From: Rhodoglobus sp.
GTDB taxonomy: Bacteria > Actinomycetota > Actinomycetes > Actinomycetales > Microbacteriaceae
DNA length: 64,000 bases
Direction: 5' to 3'
Assembly (NCBI GenBank): GCA_025463605.1
Contig: JAODAV010000015.1
Span: 62,001-126,000 of the forward strand
The number at the start of each line of letters is the position of its first letter. Position 1 is the first letter of the stretch. The translations under genes were made by a program, and so were the position numbers. Positions 58,108 through 64,000 of the stretch are shown piece after piece. The notes under the pieces were generated by a model. That model did no database searches and was not told the origin of the DNA. It was given only the letters and a program-made list of their open reading frames with translations.

Positions 58108-59160
58108 CTACGCGGGCAGGAGTCCCGCGGTCGTGAGCTGCTCGGCGAGCCCCGCGCCGTGCGGGGCGTAGAACCAGCTCACGCTCGGCTCGTCTTCACG
58201 CTCGGTTCCCTTGCTGCGACCACCCGCGAGCACCGCCTCACCCGGGGAGAGCTGCCTGATCGCGATCGCGGCGACATTCTCCGGATGCTCGGCCGCGAAG
58301 TCGCTGTAGATCTCCTCGTCGTGCTGACCGTCGTCGCCGAAGAGCAGCCACTCGAGGCCGGGGAACTCCGCCGCGAGCCTCTCGAGACTCGACTTCTTGT
58401 GCTCCTTGCCGCTGCGGAACCATCGATCGTGCGTCGGCCCCCAGTCGGTGAGCAGCAGCGGCCCGCGCGGGTACAGGTTGCGGCTCAGAAAGCGCGTGAG
58501 GGTCGGGGCGACGTTCCACGCTCCCGTGGAGAGGTAGATGACAGGGGCACCCGGATGCGCCCGCATGAGCCGGTCGTAGAGCACGGCCATTCCGGGTACC
58601 GGTGCTCGCGCGTGCTCATCGAGCACGAAGGTGTTCCAGGCGGCGAGAAATGGACGGGGGAGCGCCGTGACCATGACCGTGTCGTCGATGTCGGACAGGA
58701 TGCCGAAGGCGGCCGCCGGGTCGACGATGAAGATCGGCGCCGTGACGGGTTCGGTGTCGTCGGTGCGCAAGCTGATCTCGTGCCAGCCCGGCTCGAGGTC
58801 CACCTCGATGCGCACGTCCATCACTCCGCCGCGGCCGGGGCGCACCCGCTGCTCGTGACCGCCGGCGCTGATCGCGACCTCGATGTCGTCGACCGGAATG
58901 CTGAAGAAGCTCCGCCAGCCGCGCACCTTCTCGGCGCGCTGCTTGGCGGCATCCGTGCTTCGCGTGAGCACGACCCGGCAGAGCACACGGGCCCAGCCGG
59001 GGGCGCCGTAGCCCGCGTACGGCACGATCGTGGTGATGAGGCCACGCTTGCGACCGCGGCGCTCGCGCCAGCGGTGAAAGGTGTCTTCGATGCGGGCGGC
59101 ACGGTGCAGGATGGGCTCGACCGCGGGCGCGGGCGCTGGGACAGAACCGGGGCGAGCCAT
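58108..59160 (-). CDS. App1-family (DUF2183) phosphatidate phosphatase-like protein
   Basis: A 350-residue protein. The N-terminal half is a beta-sandwich (residues about 40-160, with DIEVAISAGGHEQRVRPGRG). The C-terminal half is a HAD-like catalytic domain with the DxDxT motif in FGILSDIDDTVMVTA, PVIYLSTGAWNVAP and LFGDDGQHDEEIYSDFA. Yeast App1 dephosphorylates phosphatidate; bacterial homologues are uncharacterised. ATG at 59160 is preceded by GGAGAG; upstream reading frame is GC-driven. Confidence 0.88.
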   Translation of the reverse strand: MARPGSVPAPAPAVEPILHRAARIEDTFHRWRERRGRKRGLITTIVPYAGYGAPGWARVLCRVVLTRSTDAAKQRAEKVRGWRSFFSIPVDDIEVAISAGGHEQRVRPGRGGVMDVRIEVDLEPGWHEISLRTDDTEPVTAPIFIVDPAAAFGILSDIDDTVMVTALPRPFLAAWNTFVLDEHARAPVPGMAVLYDRLMRAHPGAPVIYLSTGAWNVAPTLTRFLSRNLYPRGPLLLTDWGPTHDRWFRSGKEHKKSSLERLAAEFPGLEWLLFGDDGQHDEEIYSDFAAEHPENVAAIAIRQLSPGEAVLAGGRSKGTEREDEPSVSWFYAPHGAGLAEQLTTAGLLPA

Positions 59161-59237
59161 CTCTCCAGTCTGCCCTACCCGCACTGGGGACAACCTCCGG
59201 CTCATCGCGCCCAGCGGGCCGAACGGTGCGGAGCCGG

Positions 59238-59960
59238 CTAGATGGGCTCGATGAGAGCCGGGGAGTTGTTCTTCACGTTGCCGACCGCGCGGTCCACCTC
59301 GTGGAACTCCACGCGCTCCTCCATCTCGACCCCGCCCTGAGAGACCTCCTGCAGCAGTTCCTCGGATCCCTCCGTGGCCGGGTCGAGCCATTCGTCGATC
59401 AGCTCGGGCGACAGGAACACGGGCATCCGATCGTGGATGTCTGCGAGCCTGCCGGTCGACGCTCGCGTCAGCACCGAAGTAGACAGCAGCCACTTGTCTG
59501 GAGCGTCGTCGGCCGCGGCGGGGTTGCGCCACCACTCGTACAGTCCCGCGAACACGATGGGCTCGCCGTCGGGAAGGTGGATGAAGTGGGGAGTCTTCAC
59601 GCCGTCGATCGCGCGCCATTCGTAGTAACCGGTCGCGGGCACGATCGCACGGCGCTTCTTGACGGCGGTCTTGAAGTGGGATTTCTCCGCCGCCGACTCG
59701 ATGCGCGCGTTGAACGCGGTCACACCCACGGAGACATCTTTCGCCCACGCTGGCACCAGGCCCCACCGGGCGCCCTCGAGCCGTCGCACCGGCTCGGCGC
59801 CCTCCTCTGACCCCTTGGGTATCGTGTCGATCACGATCGGCACGCGGTCGGTCGGCGCGACATTGAACGATGGCAGGGGTAGGTCGTCACCCGGCAGGTC
59901 GACATCGAACATGGTCACCAGGTCGGCTGTCGCTCCGGCCACGACGAATCTTCCGCACAT
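59238..59960 (-). CDS. SRAP (HMCES/YedK) abasic-site shielding protein
   Basis: A 240-residue SOS-response-associated protein. Cys2 directly after Met (MCGRFVV) forms the thiazolidine cross-link to abasic sites in single-stranded DNA. The other active-site residues are present: Asn84 in FNARIES, Glu114 in GYYEWR and His176 in HDRMPV. The length is normal. The Met must be removed to expose Cys2. The upstream sequence has AACAAT six bases before the ATG, compatible with a leaderless start. No SOS box was recognised. Confidence 0.94.
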   Translation of the reverse strand: MCGRFVVAGATADLVTMFDVDLPGDDLPLPSFNVAPTDRVPIVIDTIPKGSEEGAEPVRRLEGARWGLVPAWAKDVSVGVTAFNARIESAAEKSHFKTAVKKRRAIVPATGYYEWRAIDGVKTPHFIHLPDGEPIVFAGLYEWWRNPAAADDAPDKWLLSTSVLTRASTGRLADIHDRMPVFLSPELIDEWLDPATEGSEELLQEVSQGGVEMEERVEFHEVDRAVGNVKNNSPALIEPI

Positions 59961-60069
59961 GGCGTCATTGTTTCACCGCCCGCCGTCTTTTGTTGATGTC
60001 GGAAGGCTACGCGCAGCCTGCGCGCCCCATAACGGGGGCGCGATAGTATTCCGGTGACAAGGAGGCGAT

Positions 60070-60732
60070 GTGGCTGCGGAGCATGTGGTTGAACTCGACG
60101 CGCGAGTTCCGCTGAGAAACGAGCCGGTGCAGGCGCGCAGCACCGCGCGACTCACGGCGCTGCTCGACGCGGCGGCCGCCATCGTCGACGAGATCGGTTT
60201 CGAGCGCCTCACGACGGCAATGGTCGCGGAGCGGGCCGGGGCCTCCATCGGCACCGTCTATCGCTACTTCCCCGATCGCATCGCCCTGCTCCAGGCCCTC
60301 GGCGCCCGCAACCTGGATCGCGTGCTCAGCCGCGTGCACGACGAGATCGTCGACCCGAAGCATCCGGACTGGCTCGCCGCGCTCAGTTCGGGGTTCGCGA
60401 TCTTCGTTGAGGCGTTCCGCTCCGAGCCCGGCTTCCGCGGCCTCCGGGTCGGAGACGTGATCGATCTGCGCCCGGCACCCAACGAGCGCACGTACAACTC
60501 GATAGTGGCCGATCGACTGCTCGACGGGCTCGTCCAGCGATTCGACATCGTCGACGGACCGCACGTGCGCTTCCTGTTCGAAACCGCGATCGAAGTCTCG
60601 GATGCGCTCGCCGCTCGAGCGTTCGCGCGCGATCCCGATGGCGATGAGTCGTTCCTCATCGCGGGGCGCGACATCGTCTACGCGATGCTCGTGGACCACT
60701 TCGGTGAGGTGCCCAAGCCGTTTGAGGCTTGA
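60070..60732 (+). CDS. TetR-family transcriptional regulator
   Basis: A 220-residue regulator: RLTALLDAAAAIVDEIGF then the helix-turn-helix LTTAMVAERAGASIGTVYRYFPDRIALL, and an effector domain with LAALSSGFAIFVEAFRSEPG. GTG at 60070 follows a consensus AAGGAGG. It lies 147 bp before the osmoprotectant ABC operon in the same direction, so it may control that operon or act elsewhere; two inverted repeats in the gap are candidate sites. Confidence 0.9.
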   Translation: MAAEHVVELDARVPLRNEPVQARSTARLTALLDAAAAIVDEIGFERLTTAMVAERAGASIGTVYRYFPDRIALLQALGARNLDRVLSRVHDEIVDPKHPDWLAALSSGFAIFVEAFRSEPGFRGLRVGDVIDLRPAPNERTYNSIVADRLLDGLVQRFDIVDGPHVRFLFETAIEVSDALAARAFARDPDGDESFLIAGRDIVYAMLVDHFGEVPKPFEA

Positions 60733-60795
60733 CGCACACGGCCGCGACCCGCGCGGCAGCATCGCAGGCGATGTAATTTTCGGCAACCGGGTATG

Positions 60796-60815
60796 ACAGT
60801 GGCTCCCAATACTGT
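60796..60815 (+). promoter_or_regulatory. Inverted repeat ACAGT-N10-ACTGT upstream of the osmoprotectant operon
   Basis: Perfect 5-bp arms (60796-60800, 60811-60815). Possible TetR site, short and therefore weakly supported. Confidence 0.3.
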
Positions 60816-60826
60816 TTAGCTGGAAA

Positions 60827-60840
60827 ACACTGGCAAGTGT
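60827..60840 (+). promoter_or_regulatory. Inverted repeat ACACT-GGCA-AGTGT upstream of the osmoprotectant operon
   Basis: Perfect 5-bp arms around 4 nt, 40 bp before the ATPase start. Confidence 0.3.
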
Positions 60841-60879
60841 CGATCCGCGTGCGGGCGCGAGGAATGAGCCGAAAGACCA

Positions 60880-61707
60880 ATGATCGAATTCCGTTCGGTG
60901 TCGAAAGAGTTCCCGGACGGGACGGTCGCCGTAGAGGATTTCAGCCTCGTCATCCCCTCCCGCAAGACCACAGTTCTCGTCGGGTCGTCCGGCAGCGGCA
61001 AGACGACTTTGCTGCGGATGATCAATCGCATGGTCGACCCCACGTCGGGCGCCATCGAGATCGACGGCGAGAGCATCCTCGATCGCGATCCCGTTCAGTT
61101 GCGCCGAAGCATCGGCTACGTCATGCAGAACTCGGGGCTGCTGCCGCACTTCAAGGTCATCGACAACGTCGCGACCGTGCCGGTGCTGTCGGGAGTTCCG
61201 CGTCGGGTCGCGCGTGAACAGGCGCTCGAACTCCTCGACACCGTGGGGCTCACGCGCGATCTCGCTGACCGGTACCCCAGCCAGCTCTCGGGCGGGCAGC
61301 AGCAGCGCGTGGGCGTCGCCAGGGGACTCGCCGCCAACCCCAACATCCTGCTCATGGACGAACCATTCGGCGCCGTCGACCCCATCGTGCGGGCCGAGCT
61401 GCAGCAGGAGACCATCCGGCTGCAGCGCGACCTCGACAAGACCGTGGTCTTCGTCACCCACGACATCGACGAGGCATTCCTGCTCGGCGACCAGGTCGTG
61501 ATCCTCGAGACGGGGGCGAGAGTCGCCCAGATCGGCAGCCCGAGCGAGATCACCGAGAATCCCGCGAACGAATTCGTTGCGAGCTTCATCGGCGTCGAGC
61601 GGGGTAAGCGCGCTCTGAGCATCAAGAAGACGCCCCGTGGCAGCGTCGTCGTCGACAGCGAGGGTCGCACGCAAGGAGTGCTCGTCGACGGGACTGCGGC
61701 GCCGTGA
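60880..61707 (+). CDS. Osmoprotectant (glycine betaine/choline) ABC transporter ATPase, OpuCA/ProV-like
   Basis: A 275-residue ATPase that drives uptake of quaternary-amine osmolytes. Walker A GSSGSGKTT (35-43), the family-typical LLRMINRMVDPTSG, Q-loop VMQNSGLLPHFKV, signature LSGGQQQ (136-142), Walker B ILLMDEP (156-162) and H-switch VTHDIDEA. A short C-terminal extension of about 35 residues follows, shorter than the tandem CBS domains of OpuA/ProV, so direct ionic-strength sensing by CBS is unlikely. It overlaps the permease GTG. Confidence 0.92.
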   Translation: MIEFRSVSKEFPDGTVAVEDFSLVIPSRKTTVLVGSSGSGKTTLLRMINRMVDPTSGAIEIDGESILDRDPVQLRRSIGYVMQNSGLLPHFKVIDNVATVPVLSGVPRRVAREQALELLDTVGLTRDLADRYPSQLSGGQQQRVGVARGLAANPNILLMDEPFGAVDPIVRAELQQETIRLQRDLDKTVVFVTHDIDEAFLLGDQVVILETGARVAQIGSPSEITENPANEFVASFIGVERGKRALSIKKTPRGSVVVDSEGRTQGVLVDGTAAP

Positions 61708-62393
61708 CCTGGGTTCTCGACAATCTCGACCTCATCGGCAGGCTTTCTCTCGAGCATCTGCGGCTGAGCGTCGTGCCCATCGTCGTCGGATTCCTCGTGG
61801 CCATCCCGCTCGGCTGGCTCGCCTTCCGGTTCCGCATTACGCGCGGGCTCGTGCTCACGTTCGCGGGCTTGCTCTACACGATTCCGTCCCTCGCGCTGTT
61901 CGCCGTACTCCCTTCGGTGCTCGGCATCAGCTTTCTCAGTGAGCTCAATCTCACGATCGCCCTCACGATCTATGCCGTAGCCATCATGACGAGATCTGTG
62001 GCGGATGCCCTCGCCTCCGTCGACCCCGCGGTGCGCCAATCGGCGACAGCGGTCGGGTTCGGTGCCTGGCGGCGCTTCTGGGCCGTTGAGTTCCCGCTCG
62101 CCGGTCCGGTCGTGCTCGCAGGCCTGCGCGTGACCGCGGTGAGCACGATCGCGCTCGTCACCGTGGGCATCCTCATCGGGGTCGACAATCTCGGCTACCT
62201 GTTCACGAACGGGTACCAGCGGCGCATCATCCCCGAGATTCTCGCGGGCGTCGTCACGGTCATGGTCATCGCTCTCGTAGTGGACTGGCTGCTCGTGATG
62301 CTCGGTCGAGTGCTCATGCCGTGGGCGCCGCGACGCACCATCCGGCCGAAACTTGAGCGCATTCCGCTCGCGGCTCCGCGAGGTTCCGCGTGA
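61704..62393 (+). CDS. Osmoprotectant ABC transporter permease 1 (OpuCB-like)
   Basis: A 229-residue permease with five to six helices. Features: LRLSVVPIVVGFLVAIPLGWLAF, GLLYTIPSLALFAVLP and the EAA-type loop VDPAVRQSATAVGFGAWRRFW, then ALVTVGILIGVDNLGYLF, all typical of OpuCB/YehW-type permeases. The GTG overlaps the ATPase stop and its own stop overlaps the GTG of permease 2. Confidence 0.92.
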   Translation: MTWVLDNLDLIGRLSLEHLRLSVVPIVVGFLVAIPLGWLAFRFRITRGLVLTFAGLLYTIPSLALFAVLPSVLGISFLSELNLTIALTIYAVAIMTRSVADALASVDPAVRQSATAVGFGAWRRFWAVEFPLAGPVVLAGLRVTAVSTIALVTVGILIGVDNLGYLFTNGYQRRIIPEILAGVVTVMVIALVVDWLLVMLGRVLMPWAPRRTIRPKLERIPLAAPRGSA

Positions 62394-63136
62394 ACCTCCT
62401 CGCCGACGCGTTTCGCTGGCTGTTCTCGCCCGAGCGGCTCACGGGCGGCCAGCCCCTTCCCGCCGCGATCGGCGAGCACCTCTGGTACACGTTCGTCTCC
62501 GTGCTCATCGCGGCGCTCATCGCCATTCCGCTCGGCTGGCTCATCGGGCACACCGGCCGAGGTCGCGAGATCGCTGTCGCAATCTCGGGCGCCGCGCGTG
62601 CCCTGCCCTCGTTCGGGCTCATCGTGCTGCTGGTGCTGCTCGTGGGGGTGCTCAACAAGCCGTTGGCAGCCGTCACGGCGTTCGTCATCCTCGCCATCCC
62701 CTCGATACTCGCGGGGGCGTACGCAGGGTTCGAGGCGATCGACCGCCGCGTGATCGATGCGGCCCGCGCGATGGGCATGACCGAATGGCAGGTGCTGTGG
62801 AAGGTCGAGGTGCCGCTCGGCATGCCACTGCTCATCGGCGGCCTTCGCTCGGCGACGCTGCAGGTCGTGGCGACTGTCGCGATCGCCGCGTACGTGAATC
62901 TCGGCGGACTCGGCTACTACATCATCCAGGGCGTGCCACTGCGGCGGTTCGACCAGATTCTGGGCGGCGCTCTCGTGATCGTCGCTCTCGCACTGCTGCT
63001 CGACGGGCTCTTCGCCCTCGTGCAGCGCTTCGTCGTGCCGCGCGGTGTATCCGCCGGCCGACCCAGGGAACTCCGCTCGTCGCCAACCCGGCGCCGCGCG
63101 GTGGTGGGGACCCCCATCGAAGAAGGAAAAGGATAG
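62390..63136 (+). CDS. Osmoprotectant ABC transporter permease 2 (OpuCD-like)
   Basis: A 248-residue permease. It has LWYTFVSVLIAALIAIPLGWLIGHTGRG, ARALPSFGLIVLLVLLVGVLNKP, the EAA loop IDRRVIDAARAMGMTEWQVL and AAYVNLGGLGYYIIQGVPLR. It should pair with permease 1 as a heterodimer. The last 25 residues are basic and cytoplasmic. The stop lies two bases before the ATG of the binding protein, whose Shine-Dalgarno (GAAGGAAAAGGA) is inside this gene. Confidence 0.92.
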   Translation: MNLLADAFRWLFSPERLTGGQPLPAAIGEHLWYTFVSVLIAALIAIPLGWLIGHTGRGREIAVAISGAARALPSFGLIVLLVLLVGVLNKPLAAVTAFVILAIPSILAGAYAGFEAIDRRVIDAARAMGMTEWQVLWKVEVPLGMPLLIGGLRSATLQVVATVAIAAYVNLGGLGYYIIQGVPLRRFDQILGGALVIVALALLLDGLFALVQRFVVPRGVSAGRPRELRSSPTRRRAVVGTPIEEGKG

Positions 63137-63138
63137 AA

Positions 63139-64000
63139 ATGTTCACAGCAAGGAACAAGGGCCGGCTCGCTTTAGGCGCAGCCGTGGTCGGGGCGGCATT
63201 GGCCCTGTCAGGGTGCGCATCAGGTGATCCTCTGGACCCGGGCACCGATGACGGGGGTTCGACCGATACCATCACGATCGGCTCGCAGGCGTACTACTCC
63301 AACGAGGTCATCGCGGAGATCTACGCCCAGGCCCTTGAGAACGCCGGCTTCACGGTCGAGCGCGACTTCAACATCGGGCAGCGGGATGCCTACCTGCCCT
63401 CGCTCGAGAGCGGCGAAGTCGACCTGTTCCCCGAGTACACCGGCAACCTGCTGCAGTACTACGTGCCCGACACGACTGCGACGACCTCCGACGACGTCTA
63501 CGCGGACCTTCAGGACGCCCTTCCCGATGGCCTGGAGGTGCTCGACCAGTCGTCGGCGACCGACCAGGACTCGTACAACGTGACCGCTGCGTTCGCCGAG
63601 GAGAACAACCTCGAGTCGCTCGCGGACCTCAAGAACGTGACGGTTCCGCTGACCCTCGGTGGGGCGCCGGAGCTCGAGGAGCGTCCGTACGGTCCGAGCG
63701 GCCTGCTCGAGAAGTACGGCGTGACCGTGGGGTTCTCCGCGACTGGTGACACCACCGTCGAGGACCTGCTCGCCGGCACGATCAACATCGCCAACGTCTA
63801 CAGCGCCGACCCGCGCATCCAGACCGAGGATCTCGTGACGCTCTCCGACCCCGACGGCCTGTTCCTCGCGTCGAACGTCGTTCCGCTCGTGAACTCCGAC
63901 ATCGCCGACCAGATCGCCGACGTGATCAACGCGGTGAGTGCCAAGCTCACGCCCGAGGGGCTCGTGGCTCTCAACGTGAAGTCCACGGTCGACCAGGAGT
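63139..64000 (+). CDS. Osmoprotectant-binding lipoprotein (OpuCC/OsmF-like), 3'-truncated by window edge
   Basis: Extracellular binding protein for glycine betaine, choline or related osmolytes. It starts at ATG 63139 after a strong Shine-Dalgarno; the lipobox LSGC puts the lipid Cys at residue 26. Mature segments ITIGSQAYYSNEVIAEIYAQ, GEVDLFPEYTGNLLQYY and GTINIANVYSADPRIQTEDL match the OpuAC/OpuCC type II fold. The frame is open to base 64000 (287 codons seen); the family is about 300 residues, so only a few residues are missing. Confidence 0.92.
   Translation, partial: MFTARNKGRLALGAAVVGAALALSGCASGDPLDPGTDDGGSTDTITIGSQAYYSNEVIAEIYAQALENAGFTVERDFNIGQRDAYLPSLESGEVDLFPEYTGNLLQYYVPDTTATTSDDVYADLQDALPDGLEVLDQSSATDQDSYNVTAAFAEENNLESLADLKNVTVPLTLGGAPELEERPYGPSGLLEKYGVTVGFSATGDTTVEDLLAGTINIANVYSADPRIQTEDLVTLSDPDGLFLASNVVPLVNSDIADQIADVINAVSAKLTPEGLVALNVKSTVDQE

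Overview
The window is a high-GC chromosomal segment from an actinomycete. The order nadD, proline-rich membrane protein gene, rsfS, tRNA-Ala, together with leaderless starts, lipobox proteins, a sortase-type LANTG anchor and a DUF3516 helicase, fits Micrococcales and most probably Microbacteriaceae. This is inference from gene content, and no genus can be assigned. A DUF3494 (ice-binding-like) surface protein hints at a cold or surface-associated lifestyle. No phage, transposase, integrase, rRNA or CRISPR array was seen.

Layout. 1-3333: housekeeping block with the 3' part of nadD, a proline-rich tail-anchored protein, rsfS, acetolactate decarboxylase, tRNA-Ala(GGC) and a clean terminator. 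3405-17839: a catabolic cluster directly behind the tRNA. It holds an IclR regulator and a cysteine amidohydrolase on the minus strand. Diverging on the plus strand are a lipoprotein-dependent ABC importer with two permeases, a ThDP enzyme, an aldehyde dehydrogenase, a luciferase-like monooxygenase, two M20 amidohydrolases, an alpha/beta-hydrolase-fold protein without its nucleophile, and a dihydroorotase/hydantoinase-type amidohydrolase. Together they look like uptake and stepwise ring opening of an amide- or imide-type N-heterocycle; the substrate is unknown. 17886-20053: MarR regulator plus an MFS pump fused to a universal-stress domain. 20149-21278: a TerC transporter behind a yybP-ykoY-type Mn2+ riboswitch whose P1 strand alternatively pairs with the Shine-Dalgarno sequence.

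23329-30525 is the most interesting block. Two divergent operons encode a diiron ferritin-like protein, a fatty acyl reductase-HAD fusion, a second ferritin-like paralogue that has lost most metal ligands, a short-chain dehydrogenase, a PlsC acyltransferase and an alkyl-DHAP synthase homologue. These are the activities needed to make alkyl (perhaps alkenyl) ether glycerolipids, so I propose an actinobacterial ether-lipid or plasmalogen-like system.

30578-45444: mixed functions (M23 lipoprotein, TetR, DUF3494 wall protein with a structured 5' UTR, zinc-ribbon SDR, EamA exporter, nucleoside hydrolase, Ski2-like helicase, alditol oxidase, two alpha/beta hydrolases, DHA2 pump, UbiA prenyltransferase). 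45516-51805: a LacI-controlled alpha-glucoside operon (GH13, binding protein, two permeases) without its own ATPase. 51956-60732: GH3 NagZ-like lipoprotein, winged-helix AlkZ-type protein, aldo/keto reductase, GH15, App1-type phosphatase, SRAP protein and a TetR regulator. 60880-64000: an osmoprotectant (OpuC/glycine betaine) ABC operon whose binding protein runs off the end.

Many stand-alone genes have a TAnnnT box 5-7 nt before the start codon and no Shine-Dalgarno, which suggests leaderless transcripts; I used this to choose several starts. No gene-free stretch exceeds 300 bases; the longest (55100-55397) holds paired palindromes.
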